Assembly: GCF_016862635.1 (NCBI RefSeq)
Contig: NZ_BONI01000033.1
Span: forward strand, 31,123-95,122
DNA from: Catellatospora coxensis
Lineage (GTDB): Bacteria > Actinomycetota > Actinomycetes > Mycobacteriales > Micromonosporaceae
DNA length: 64,000 nt
Reading direction: 5' to 3'
Positions 25,908-34,504 of the stretch are shown here, piece after piece. Under the pieces are notes generated by a model. It was given only the letters and a program-made list of their open reading frames with translations. It searched no databases and had not been told where the DNA came from. Each line of letters begins with the position of its first letter. Position 1 is the stretch's first letter. A program made the translations under genes and the position numbers.

Positions 25908-27518
25908 ATGAGCGACAACGCCGCGCCGACGCCGGCCGGGCAGGACGACCCGCTCGGCCTCGCCGAACTGTTCAACGGCGGCGGCGAGCCGTGGCTGCCG
26001 CTGCTCAAGCCGGTCATCGAGGCGCAGCCCGGCGCGGCCACCTTCATCGGCCCGGGTCGCGGCCCGCAGGTCGTGCCCGTCCGCGAGCTGACCTTCCAGG
26101 CGCTCAAGCCGAACCCGCCGCACAAGTGGAAGGTCGTCGTCTTCGGGCAGAACCCGTACCCCCGGCCGGAGAGCGCGACCGGCATCGCCATGTTCGACAA
26201 CACCTTCCACGACTGGAACGACAGCCAGTTCGGCAAGGTCATCACGATCCGCTGCATCATCAAGGCGGCGGCGATGTGGAAGCACGGCATCCCGAAGAAG
26301 ACGCCGATCGCCGACATCCGCAAGCTGCTGCGCCAGCACGACACCGTGCAGCCGCCGGAGTGGTTCCAGGCGATGCTGACCCAGGGTGTGCTGCTGCTCA
26401 ACGCGTCGCTGACGGCCAGCGGCGACGGCGCGATGGGCGTCGACCAGCACACCGCGTTCTGGCGGCCGGTGGTCGAGAAGCTCGTCGAGGAGATCCTGCG
26501 GTCCAAGCAGCACGCCGACGAGCAGGACCGCGGCGTCGTGTTCGCGTGGTGGGGCGCGCACGCCCGCGGCCTGAAGAACCTGGTGGTACGGCTGCAGAAG
26601 AAGTATCCGGAGGTCGAGGTCCGGCACATCGACCACCCCAACCCGGCGGCGCAGGGCGACATCTTCTGCGACGGCGAGCACTTCGCCACGGTCAACGAGG
26701 CACTGCGGGAACTCGGCGCCGACGAGGTCGACTGGCTGCCGAGCAAGGGCTGGAACACCGGCGCCGGCCAGGGCGCCGACGCGGACACCGCCGACCGGAT
26801 GGGTGCGTTCATCGCGTCCACCATGGAGCTGCACAAGCTCTACCTGGAGCGACTCGCCAGCGTCAAGGACGAGGGCCTGGCGCTGCCCGCGATCACCGGC
26901 GTCTTCGACACCCCGCTGATGGACTTCCGCGAAGCCGTCGCCCCGGCCGCCAAACTGCTGTCCGGGCTCGACTGGTATGTGGAGAGCTCGCACGACTTCG
27001 GCCGCAGGCAGGCCGAGCAGGCAACCGGCGGGCTGACCGCCGACGAGGTCGCGGCGCTGTACCTGTACACGTGCGAGTCGGCGTTCTACCGCCAGATCAA
27101 CGCCACGCTGCGCCACCCCGACCGCACCCGGATCACGCCGTACCTGCCGTACCTGCGGCTGCTGTTCTCGGCCGTGTCGCGGCTGCCCGCGCGCACCGAG
27201 CCGCTGTGGCGCGGGGTGGCGCTGGACCTGCGGGCGCAGTACCCGGTGGGCCAGACGGTGACCTGGTGGGGTGTGTCGTCGTGCACCTCGAAGCTCGGGG
27301 TGGCGCGGGCGTTCCTCGGCAGCCGGGGCAAGCGGACCATCTTCGAGGTGACGCCGGCGCGGGCGGTGGGCATCCGCAGCTTCTCGGCGTTCACCGGCGA
27401 GGAGGAGTTCATCCTCGCGCCCGGCACGCAGCTCACGGTGACCGACGTGCAGACCGAGCGCGGCGGCTTGTGCACGGTGCGGCTGACCGAGCTGGCCGAG
27501 CAGCGCATGGTCGCCTGA
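25908..27518 (+). CDS. uracil-DNA-glycosylase-like / ADP-ribosyltransferase fusion
   Basis: 536 residues. Residues about 70-270 follow family 1 UNG: GQNPYP (80-85), LLLNASLT (162-169), FAWWGAHAR (212-220) and HPNPAA (243-248, matching HPSP). The catalytic Asp of GQDPYH is Asn82 here; MUG/TDG enzymes also use Asn, so weak activity is possible. After a helical linker (280-420), residues 430-515 match an R-S-E class ADP-ribosyltransferase: Arg435 in PLWRG, Ser457-Ser458 in WGVSSCTS and E498-x-E500 in GEEEFIL. I know no characterised protein of this design. The divergent macrodomain gene suggests a reversible modification system. The domain calls are sequence-based; the role in conflict or repair is inference. 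Confidence 0.85.
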   Translation: MSDNAAPTPAGQDDPLGLAELFNGGGEPWLPLLKPVIEAQPGAATFIGPGRGPQVVPVRELTFQALKPNPPHKWKVVVFGQNPYPRPESATGIAMFDNTFHDWNDSQFGKVITIRCIIKAAAMWKHGIPKKTPIADIRKLLRQHDTVQPPEWFQAMLTQGVLLLNASLTASGDGAMGVDQHTAFWRPVVEKLVEEILRSKQHADEQDRGVVFAWWGAHARGLKNLVVRLQKKYPEVEVRHIDHPNPAAQGDIFCDGEHFATVNEALRELGADEVDWLPSKGWNTGAGQGADADTADRMGAFIASTMELHKLYLERLASVKDEGLALPAITGVFDTPLMDFREAVAPAAKLLSGLDWYVESSHDFGRRQAEQATGGLTADEVAALYLYTCESAFYRQINATLRHPDRTRITPYLPYLRLLFSAVSRLPARTEPLWRGVALDLRAQYPVGQTVTWWGVSSCTSKLGVARAFLGSRGKRTIFEVTPARAVGIRSFSAFTGEEEFILAPGTQLTVTDVQTERGGLCTVRLTELAEQRMVA

Positions 27519-27944
27519 TCGACCGGGACGGCCCGCCCGCCCGCCGCCGCGCGGGCGGGCGCGCCGTGGCTGTCAGCAGCCCGCGCCGGACCTAATTGGA
27601 CTGTGGATCACGGCCTGACCGGAAGCGTGCGGGCGACGAAGGCGTCCCGGTGCGCGGGCTGTACCCCCGGGCACCGGGACGGGTCAGGGAAGCCGGTGAA
27701 GGCATCGAGCATCAGTCGGCGAAGTGGCGTGGTGCACCGCGTGCGTCACGAGCCGGGCCGGGGGAAGGCGCAGGCGATCCTCGCGTCCCGCGACCGACAC
27801 TCCGGTGCCGAGGTGGACCTCGGACGCCGTGGCCCTTCGCCCGATGTCATCGCGGAACGGCCCTGTGCCTGCCCGAGCCGTGGAAACGCTCCCGCCCACT
27901 GCAGCCTCATATTAAGCCAGGTCTATCGACGTGGCAATGGGCGC
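27519..27944. other. gene-free region with terminator
   Basis: GCCCGCCCGC (27531-27540) and GCGGGCGGGC (27551-27560) form a strong terminator stem after the fusion gene. The remaining 380 bases have no frame with convincing codon bias on either strand; two overlapping plus-strand frames look like chance. A small undetected gene cannot be excluded. Confidence 0.5.
27531..27560 (+). terminator. terminator of the UNG-ART gene
   Basis: A perfect 10-base GC stem (GCCCGCCCGC / GCGGGCGGGC) begins 12 bases after the stop codon at 27518. There is no U-tract, as is common in actinobacteria. Confidence 0.65.
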
Positions 27945-28394
27945 TCAGGCGGCGGCGGGCTGGCGGGACAGCGCCGCGGTGAGCGAGCCCAGCAATGCGG
28001 CGAGCTGGTCGCGTTCGGCCTCGGGCATGGCCAGTTCGCCGACGCTCCCCCGCACCTGGGCCGCGATGCGGTCGTGCAGCTGGCGGCCGCGCGGGCTGAG
28101 GTAGGCGCGGATGCGGCGGCGGTCGAGCGGATCGACCCGGCGGTACACCAGGCTGTGCTCGACGAGCTGGTCGACGACCTTCGTCAGGGTGCCGGGCGGC
28201 AGGAACGCGCCGTCGGCGACCTCGGTCATCGGCCGCCCGCCCTCCGCGGCCAGCAGCGTCAGCACCCGCCACGCCTCAGGCGAGCACTGCTCGGCACGCA
28301 GGATCGCCGACAGCCGCCGCTGCAGCAACCGCTCAGCCTGGGTGAGCAGGTGCAGCAGATCGGGAGTCGGACCGTGGGGCGCTGGGGCGGACAA
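27945..28394 (-). CDS. MarR-family transcriptional regulator
   Basis: 149 residues from TTG 28394, which is preceded by a strong GAGGAGGGA ribosome binding site. The MarR fold is clear: helices at the N-terminus (DLLHLLTQAERLLQRRL), winged helix PMTEVADGAFLPPGTLTKVV with recognition helix, and the wing motif YRRVDPLDRRRIRAYLSPRG. It is divergent from an AmiC-like binding protein gene and probably controls both genes. MarR proteins release DNA on binding small aromatic or oxidised ligands; the ligand here is unknown. Confidence 0.92.
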   Translation of the reverse strand: MSAPAPHGPTPDLLHLLTQAERLLQRRLSAILRAEQCSPEAWRVLTLLAAEGGRPMTEVADGAFLPPGTLTKVVDQLVEHSLVYRRVDPLDRRRIRAYLSPRGRQLHDRIAAQVRGSVGELAMPEAERDQLAALLGSLTAALSRQPAAA

Positions 28395-28465
28395 AGTCCC
28401 TCCTCGACCGGTGGACGTGACTCATGCTACAGAATGGCTTCGAGTGCGGGAACCGTCTGGAGATC

Positions 28466-29611
28466 ATGCGCGGGTCACGGGAACATGTGCCCATGCCCGT
28501 ACCGCCGCAGCGGTTACCCGGCCTGGTCGTCCCCGGACTGCCCGGCCGGAACGCGGGCACCCTCGGGCAGACGGTGCACGTGGCACTGGTGTTCCCGATG
28601 CAGGGCCCGGCCGGGATCTTCGGCCCGACCTGCGAGCTGTGCGCGCAGCTTGCCGTCGAGGAGGTCAACCGCAATGGCGGGGTGCTGGGGCGGGAACTGA
28701 GCCTGGTGCCGGTGGACGGCGGGGCCGCCCCGGAGCGGGTCGCCGCGGAGGTCGACGCGCTGGTGTCGCTCGGCGCGGTGCACGGGGTGACCGGCTGGCA
28801 CATCTCCTCGGTGCGCCAGGCCCTCGCGCCCCGCATCGCGCACCGCGTGCCGTATGTCTACACGGCCCTGTACGAGGGCGGCGAGCGCACCGAAGGCGTC
28901 TACCTGACCAGCGAGACCCCCGACGAGCAGCTGCTGCCCGCGATGCGGCTGCTGGGCGGGGAGCACCGGGTGAGACGCTGGTTCGTCGTCGGCAACGACT
29001 ACGTGTGGCCGCGCCGGACCGCGGCGGCCGCCCACCGGTACGCGGTGGAGTCCGGCACGCAGGTGTGCGGGCAGGCGTTCCTGCCGCTGGGCGTGCACGG
29101 CTTCGCCGACGTGCTGCGCCGCATCGAGCGCAGCGCCGCCGACGCGGTGCTGATGCTGCTGGTCGGCAACGACGCGGTGCGCTTCAACCGGGCCTTCGCC
29201 GCGTCCGGGCTGGACCAGCGCTGCCTGCGGCTGAGCACGCTGATGGACGAGAACATGCTGATGGCCAGCGGCGCGCACGCCACGCGTGGCCTGTTCAGCA
29301 CCGCGGGCTTCTTCGCGACGCTGGTGACCCCGGAGAACCTGGACTTCCACGGCCAGTACGCGCGCCGCTTCGGCGTCGAGGCGCCGCAGCCGGGCAGCCT
29401 GGGCGAGTCCTGCTACGAGGGTGTGCTGCTGCTGGCCGCGCTGATCAACCGGGCGGGCTCGCTGGACGTGCGGGCCATCGGGTCGGGCGCGGACACGGTC
29501 ACCTACGAGGGGCCGCGTGGGGCGATCGCGATGCGCCGCCGGCACGCCCGGCAGCGCATCTACCTAGCCGAGGCCGACCGGCTCGACTTCAACGTGCTCA
29601 CCCAGCTGTGA
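28466..29611 (+). CDS. cytoplasmic periplasmic-binding-fold protein (AmiC/UrtA-like)
   Basis: About 381 residues of type I periplasmic binding fold, related to UrtA: VALVFPMQGPAGIFGP, VEEVNRNGGVLGRELS, WFVVGNDYVWPRRT and EPG-like LGESCYEGVLLLAALINRAG. Unlike UrtA it has no signal peptide or lipobox, so it should stay in the cytoplasm, like AmiC, the amide sensor that controls the AmiR antiterminator. ATG 28466 follows TGGAG; 28424 and 28493 are alternatives. The divergent MarR gene supports a sensing role. Ligand unknown; amides or urea derivatives are a guess from the family. Confidence 0.82.
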   Translation: MRGSREHVPMPVPPQRLPGLVVPGLPGRNAGTLGQTVHVALVFPMQGPAGIFGPTCELCAQLAVEEVNRNGGVLGRELSLVPVDGGAAPERVAAEVDALVSLGAVHGVTGWHISSVRQALAPRIAHRVPYVYTALYEGGERTEGVYLTSETPDEQLLPAMRLLGGEHRVRRWFVVGNDYVWPRRTAAAAHRYAVESGTQVCGQAFLPLGVHGFADVLRRIERSAADAVLMLLVGNDAVRFNRAFAASGLDQRCLRLSTLMDENMLMASGAHATRGLFSTAGFFATLVTPENLDFHGQYARRFGVEAPQPGSLGESCYEGVLLLAALINRAGSLDVRAIGSGADTVTYEGPRGAIAMRRRHARQRIYLAEADRLDFNVLTQL

Positions 29612-30395
29612 CCGGCACGCTCGCGATCACGTGGAACAGCCGCGCGGTCAGCGGGAACGGCATGCGGTCCGACAGCGCGATCTCCAGGCGCTCCAGCTCG
29701 GCGAAGAACGACGCGTCGTACTTGCGCTCGTCGTCGGGGATGTAGTCGCACACCGAGCGGATGCCGTAGTGGCCGAGCACGCCCGCGCCGATGCGGCGCA
29801 GCGCGGTGCACACCTCGTCGGCGGTACGCGGGTAGACCGGGGTGTTGAACGTGTGGGTGAACCGCTCGGCGGCGTCGATGGACTCGTACGCCGCGGTCAG
29901 GTCCATGTCGCGGATGGCCGCGCGCAGCGGCTCGGAGTGCGCGTTGCCCGCGATGACGCTGAGCAGGCCGCCCTCGCGCAGCGGGGCCAGCACCGTCGAC
30001 AGCGTCGACTCGACGTCGGCCACGTACGGCAGCAGGTTGTGGCACAGCACCAGGTCGTAGGCCTGCTGCTCGACCACGTCGCCGAGCTTGGCGACGTCGG
30101 ACTCGATGACGGTGACCCGGTGCGCCACGCCGGTGGACTCGGCCAGCGAGCGTGCCGAGACCAGCATCTGGGGCGAGTAGTCCACCAGGGTGACCTGGTG
30201 CCCGGCGACGGCGTAGCGGACCGCCTCGACGCCGTTGCCGCCGGCCACGTCGAGGATGTGCAGCCGGCGTCCGTCGAGGTGGCGGGCGATGTTGTGCTCG
30301 GCGAGGGTGTAGCGCAACCGGCCCCAGGGCGCGTCCTGCCACTGCCGCCAGGCGGACACCTTGTCGTCGAACACGTCACGGGTCACGTTGCTCAT
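29598..30395 (-). CDS. class I SAM-dependent methyltransferase
   Basis: 265 residues. SAM-binding motifs are ILDVAGGNGVEAVRYAVAG (motif I), VTLVDYSPQMLVSA (acidic end of strand 2), VIESDVAKL and YDLVLCHNLLPYVAD. It resembles SmtA/CmoM-type tRNA or small-molecule methyltransferases in length and order, but the substrate cannot be read from the sequence. Its end overlaps the convergent binding-protein gene by 14 bases. Transcribed alone from ATG 30395. Confidence 0.87.
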   Translation of the reverse strand: MSNVTRDVFDDKVSAWRQWQDAPWGRLRYTLAEHNIARHLDGRRLHILDVAGGNGVEAVRYAVAGHQVTLVDYSPQMLVSARSLAESTGVAHRVTVIESDVAKLGDVVEQQAYDLVLCHNLLPYVADVESTLSTVLAPLREGGLLSVIAGNAHSEPLRAAIRDMDLTAAYESIDAAERFTHTFNTPVYPRTADEVCTALRRIGAGVLGHYGIRSVCDYIPDDERKYDASFFAELERLEIALSDRMPFPLTARLFHVIASVPVTAG

Positions 30396-30604
30396 GGGTT
30401 CGACCGTAACGGTTGTTCAGTCGCCGGGCACCCCGGAACACGCGAATACTCCGTACGACGTCAGAAGCGGTTTTCGGGGGCGATGCGGGCGGGTGGGGCG
30501 TTTCCGCGGGGCGGGCCGGTGAAGCCGCAGGCACGGCCGCGACGGAACCGTCCGGTCACGACGGTGCGAGACTGAGGACCGCGATTTCGCTAAAGGAGAA
30601 GACC

Positions 30605-31345
30605 ATGACGACGGAGCCGCAGGCCCCGAGCACCGCCCGGATGATCGACTACTGGCTCGGCGGGAACCGGCATCACCCGATCGACGTCGCCGCCGCGCAG
30701 GCCTTCGAGGGCGCGTACGGGCCGTGTGCGGAGATCTTCCGCTCGCTGCGGGCGTTCTCCGGCCGCGCGGCGCGGCAACTGGCCGCCGAGGGCGTGGACC
30801 AGTTCCTCGTCTTCGGCGCGGGCATCCCCGCCCAGGGCAACGTGCACGAGACCGTGCCGGACGCGCGGGTCCTCTACACCGACGTGGACCCGGAGATCGT
30901 CGCGGCCGGGCGCGAGCTGCTGGCCGGGCGTCCGGGCGTGGACTACGTGCTCGGTGACGCCGCGAATCCGCGCGGCATCGACCCCGCCGCGCTCGACCGG
31001 GCGCTGCCCGACCACGCCACCCGCCCCGTAGGGTTGATCTTCCTGGGCCTGGCGGCGTTCCTCGACGACGCGACCCTCGCCCGCGCCCTGGACGAGATGT
31101 ACGACCTGGTCCCGGCGGGCAGCCGGCTCGCGTTCGACTTCGACGCGATGGAGCTGTCGGCCTATCCCGAGGCGCTGGCGATGATGGGCCCCGGCTTCCA
31201 CATGCGCGAGCCCGCCGACTTCGGCAAGCTGCTCGGCCGCTGGCAGCTCACCGCCGACGGCATCGTCCCCGTCGCCGACTGGCGCCCCGACGGCACCCCC
31301 GAGCAGGTCCCCGACGCCTTCTGGGGCGGCATCGCCATCAAGTGA
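30605..31345 (+). CDS. SAM-dependent methyltransferase, PF04672 (DUF574) type
   Basis: 246 residues. The N-terminal ARMIDYWLGGNRHHPID is the hallmark of the actinobacterial DUF574 methyltransferases (usually written ARVYDYLLGGKDNF). FLVFGAGIPAQGNVHE takes the place of the usual GxGxPTxxNVHE motif, and VLYTDVDPEIVAAG binds the SAM ribose. Members are about 265 residues, and their substrates are largely unknown. ATG 30605 has the near-ideal AAAGGAG ribosome binding site. Followed by a strong terminator at 31353. Confidence 0.9.
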   Translation: MTTEPQAPSTARMIDYWLGGNRHHPIDVAAAQAFEGAYGPCAEIFRSLRAFSGRAARQLAAEGVDQFLVFGAGIPAQGNVHETVPDARVLYTDVDPEIVAAGRELLAGRPGVDYVLGDAANPRGIDPAALDRALPDHATRPVGLIFLGLAAFLDDATLARALDEMYDLVPAGSRLAFDFDAMELSAYPEALAMMGPGFHMREPADFGKLLGRWQLTADGIVPVADWRPDGTPEQVPDAFWGGIAIK

Positions 31346-31352
31346 CCCGCCA

Positions 31353-31385
31353 CCGGGCCGCCGGGCGACCCGCCCGGCGGCCCGG
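31353..31385 (+). terminator. strong GC terminator hairpin
   Basis: CCGGGCCGCCGGGC (31353-31366) pairs perfectly with GCCCGGCGGCCCGG (31372-31385), loop GACCC. It starts eight bases after the methyltransferase stop. Confidence 0.8.
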
Positions 31386-31398
31386 CGCGGCGCGGCCA

Positions 31399-31475
31399 TG
31401 ATCGCTCGACTTGTCTGGCACATGGGCGTATGCGGGCTCAAGATACGCACGGTTGCCTGGCAAGTCGAGCGATCA
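31399..31475. repeat. intergenic palindromic element, 15-base arms
   Basis: TGATCGCTCGACTTG (31399-31413) pairs perfectly with CAAGTCGAGCGATCA (31461-31475) around a 47-base centre. It lies between a terminator and the FAD oxidoreductase gene, in a gap otherwise free of signals. Same class as the other 44-77 bp palindromes in this window, but a different arm sequence. Confidence 0.85.
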
Positions 31476-31578
31476 CGAAGCGGCGCGGCTTGACAGCGGT
31501 CGATGGGCGCATGATCCTGAGTGCCGGGTGCGGCGGCGCGCTCCCCTGACCGATCGTCGGCCGATCAGGAGCGTTCTC

Positions 31579-33594
31579 ATGCCGTACACCCGCCGTCATG
31601 TCCTGCGCCTGGGCACCGCGACCCTCGTGGTCGCCGCCGTCCCGGCCGTCTCGCTGCCCGCGCTGGCCGCCGCCGTCGTCACCGCCGACCTGGTGGTCTA
31701 CGGGGCGACCTCGGCCGGGATCGCCGCCGCGGTGACCGCACGCAGGCTGGGCCGCAGCGCGGTGATCGTCGAGCCCGGCTCGCACGTCGGCGGCCTGTCG
31801 AGCGGCGGGCTGGGCATGACCGACAGCGGCGTCAAGGCCGCCATCGGCGGCCTGGCCGCGGAGTTCTACCGCCGGGTGTACGCGAAGTACAACGGCACCG
31901 CCGTCACCCCCACCTCCCCCGCCCGGTTCACGTTCGAGCCGCACGTCGCCGCGGTGATCTTCGACGAGCTGCTGGCCGAGGCGGGCGTGCCGGTCTACCT
32001 GAACAACCGGATGACCTCGGTGACCATGGCCGGCAACCGGATCAGCGAGGTGGTCTGCGACAACGGGCAGGTGTTCCGCGGCCCGATGTTCGTCGACGCG
32101 ACGTACGAGGGTGACCTGATGGCGCGGGCCGGGGTCGGCTGGACCGCGGGCCGCGAGGCCAACAGCGTGTACGGCGAGACGATCAACGGGGTGCAGCTGC
32201 GCAACGCGCACCAGTTCAACCGGTTCGTCGACCCGTACGCCACCCCGGGCAGCGCGGCCAGCGGGCTGCTGCCCGGCATCTCGGCCGCCCCGGTCGCGCC
32301 CGCGGGCAGCGGTGACGGGCGGATCCAGGCGTACAACTTCCGGATGTGCCTGACCCAGGCCGCCAACCGGATCCCGTTCGCCAAGCCCGCGGGCTACGAC
32401 GCGATCCGCTACGAGCCGCTGGCGCGGTACGTGCAGGCCGGATACACCGGGCCGTTCTTCACCACGCACCAGGTCGGCGGCGGCAAGACGGACTCCAACA
32501 ACGACGGGGCGTTCTCGACCGACTTCATCGGCCAGAACTACGCCTACCCGACCGCGTCCTACGCGGCCCGCGCGAGCCTGGTCGAGGAGCACCGCGTCTA
32601 CCAGCAGGGACTGATGTGGTTCCTGGCCAACGACCCTAGGCTGCCCGTCTCTATCCGCAGCGCCACCGCGTCGTGGGGACTGGCTGCGGACGAGTTCACC
32701 GGCAACGGCGGCTGGCCCACCCAGCTGTACGTGCGCGAGGCGCGGCGTCTGGTGTCGGCGTACGTCATGACGGAGGCCGACTGCCGCGGCGGGCGGGTCG
32801 CGGCCGACTCGGTCGGGCTGGCCAGCTACACCATGGACTCGCACAACTGCCAGCGCGTCGTGGTCGCGGGCGGGCTGAAGAACGAGGGCGACGTGCAGAT
32901 CGCCGTGCCGCAGCCGTTCGGCATCAGCTACCGGGCGATCGTGCCGTACGAGTCGCAGTGCACGAACCTGCTGGTCCCGGTGTGCCTGTCGGCGAGCCAC
33001 ATCGCGTACGGCTCGATCCGGATGGAACCCGTTTTCATGATCCTCGCCCAGTCGGCGCCGACGGCCGCGCACCTGGCGATCGCGGCCGGGTCTGCGGTGC
33101 AGCAGGTGCCGATCGCGACGCTGCAGGCCCGGCTGCGCGCCGACGGGCAGCTGCTGACCTGGCCGTTGACCGCACCCGGCGAGATCATCGTCGACAGCTC
33201 CACGTCCGCCGGGGTCACCCGGGCGGGCGTCTGGCTCACCTCCACCTCGGTCGCCGGATACCACGGGCCCGACTACGAGCACGACGACAACACCAACAAG
33301 GGCGTCAACCGGCTCCGGTTCACCCCGACCATCCCCACGACCGGGTCCTACCAGGTGTTCCTGCGCTGGACGTCGCACACCAACCGGGCCAGCAACGTCC
33401 CTGTCGACGTCTGCGCGGGCGGCACCGTCACCACCCGCACCGTCGACCAGCGCACCGGCGGCGGCCAGTGGGTGTCGCTGGGCACGTTCACGCTGCCCGC
33501 GGGCTCGTCCCCGACCGGCGCGAGCGTGCTCATCCGCACCGAGGCCACCAACGGGTACGTCGTCGCCGACGCGGCCCGCTTCGTCCCGGCCTGA
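31579..33594 (+). CDS. exported FAD-dependent oxidoreductase with C-terminal golvesin/CBM-like domain
   Basis: 671 residues. A Tat-type signal (YTRRHVLRLG, then a hydrophobic stretch to ALAA) suggests export as a folded, cofactor-loaded protein. The FAD_oxidored domain has the dinucleotide motif VVYGATSAGIAAAVTARRLG and GSHVGGLSSGGLG, and covers residues 35-535. The last 130 residues (EIIVDSSTSAGVTRAG to the end, with SYQVFLRWTSHTNRAS and NGYVVADAARFVP) match the golvesin/xanthan-lyase C-terminal beta-sandwich. It probably oxidises a carbohydrate-linked substrate outside the cell; the substrate is not known. Confidence 0.88.
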   Translation: MPYTRRHVLRLGTATLVVAAVPAVSLPALAAAVVTADLVVYGATSAGIAAAVTARRLGRSAVIVEPGSHVGGLSSGGLGMTDSGVKAAIGGLAAEFYRRVYAKYNGTAVTPTSPARFTFEPHVAAVIFDELLAEAGVPVYLNNRMTSVTMAGNRISEVVCDNGQVFRGPMFVDATYEGDLMARAGVGWTAGREANSVYGETINGVQLRNAHQFNRFVDPYATPGSAASGLLPGISAAPVAPAGSGDGRIQAYNFRMCLTQAANRIPFAKPAGYDAIRYEPLARYVQAGYTGPFFTTHQVGGGKTDSNNDGAFSTDFIGQNYAYPTASYAARASLVEEHRVYQQGLMWFLANDPRLPVSIRSATASWGLAADEFTGNGGWPTQLYVREARRLVSAYVMTEADCRGGRVAADSVGLASYTMDSHNCQRVVVAGGLKNEGDVQIAVPQPFGISYRAIVPYESQCTNLLVPVCLSASHIAYGSIRMEPVFMILAQSAPTAAHLAIAAGSAVQQVPIATLQARLRADGQLLTWPLTAPGEIIVDSSTSAGVTRAGVWLTSTSVAGYHGPDYEHDDNTNKGVNRLRFTPTIPTTGSYQVFLRWTSHTNRASNVPVDVCAGGTVTTRTVDQRTGGGQWVSLGTFTLPAGSSPTGASVLIRTEATNGYVVADAARFVPA

Positions 33595-33606
33595 CCCCGC
33601 CTGGCA

Positions 33607-33658
33607 CGGCACGCCGCGGTCACGCCCGGGTTCGCCCGAGCCTGGACGCGGCGTGCCG
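33607..33658 (+). terminator. terminator after FAD oxidoreductase
   Basis: CGGCACGCCGCG (33607-33618) pairs perfectly with CGCGGCGTGCCG (33647-33658), with an internal CGGGTTCGCCCG stem. It ends 22 bases before the next GTG start, so it may also shape that gene's leader. Confidence 0.65.
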
Positions 33659-33680
33659 CGGCCGTGAGAGGATCGGCCGC

Positions 33681-34448
33681 GTGACGACTCCCCGTCTCGG
33701 CCCGGTGTCGCGGGTCGCGGTCCTGGCCGACGTGCACGGCAACGTGCCCGCCCTGCTCGCCGTGCTCGACGAGCTGACCGCCGCCCGTGTCGACCTGATC
33801 GTGTTCCTGGGCGACCTGACCTGGGGTCCCGAGCCGCAGACGACGGTGGACCTGGTGCAGGAGCTGGGGCGGCGGGCGGTGTTCGTACGCGGCAACGCCG
33901 ACCGCGCCGTCGTGGAGCTGGCCCGCGGCGAGCGCGAGCACACCCGTCCCCGCGATCCGTGGATGGTGCGCCAGCACACCGAGGAGGCGGTGGACTTCCT
34001 CGCGACGTTCCCGCTCGACGTCGTCATCGACGTGGCGGGCCTGGGCCCGGTGCGGTTCTGCCACGGCTCGCCGCGCGACGACACCGAATGCGTCACGCCC
34101 GAGACGTCCGAGGAGCGCTTCGCCGAGCTGTCGCGCGGCACCGAGGAGCACGTGATCGTCACCGGGCACACCCACCTGCAGTTCGACCGCGAGGTCGCGG
34201 GCCGGCGCAGCGTGAACCCGGGCAGCGTCGGCCTGCCCTACCACCTGGGCGCACCCGGCACGGCGTACTGGACGCTGCTCGGACCCGAGGTCCAACTGCG
34301 CCAGACGTGGTACGACGTGCAGGAGGCGGTCGACCGGTGCCGCACGACCGGCGACCCGAGCGGCGACACGACGGTGCGTTACCTGCTCACCCCGCCGACC
34401 CCGGCCGAGATCATCGCCGACGCCGAGAGCCGCGTCTTCGCCGACTGA
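33681..34448 (+). CDS. calcineurin-like metallophosphoesterase (YfcE/MJ0936-like)
   Basis: 255 residues from GTG 33681. Metal-binding motifs are complete and in order: ADVHGN (D-x-H), FLGDLTWGP (GD), VRGNADRAV (GN), FCHGSPRD (H) and VTGHTHLQF (GHTH). These bind two divalent metals and hydrolyse phosphodiesters or phosphomonoesters. The physiological substrate is not predictable. The SVNPGSVGLP phrase is typical of the YfcE subgroup. The protein is cytoplasmic and transcribed alone between two terminators. Confidence 0.92.
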   Translation: MTTPRLGPVSRVAVLADVHGNVPALLAVLDELTAARVDLIVFLGDLTWGPEPQTTVDLVQELGRRAVFVRGNADRAVVELARGEREHTRPRDPWMVRQHTEEAVDFLATFPLDVVIDVAGLGPVRFCHGSPRDDTECVTPETSEERFAELSRGTEEHVIVTGHTHLQFDREVAGRRSVNPGSVGLPYHLGAPGTAYWTLLGPEVQLRQTWYDVQEAVDRCRTTGDPSGDTTVRYLLTPPTPAEIIADAESRVFAD

Positions 34449-34464
34449 TCACCGGAGGTGCGGC

Positions 34465-34495
34465 GCGGGAACGGCGCGGCGCACGCCGTTCCCGC
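34465..34495. terminator. bidirectional terminator
   Basis: GCGGGAACGGCG (34465-34476) and CGCCGTTCCCGC (34484-34495) form a perfect 12-base stem between convergent stops at 34448 and 34505. Confidence 0.8.
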
Positions 34496-34504
34496 GAGCT
34501 GGCG

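Noticed and set aside
27596..27982. Plus-strand frames between the UNG-ART gene and marR
   Set aside because: No codon bias or family; they overlap marR antisense.
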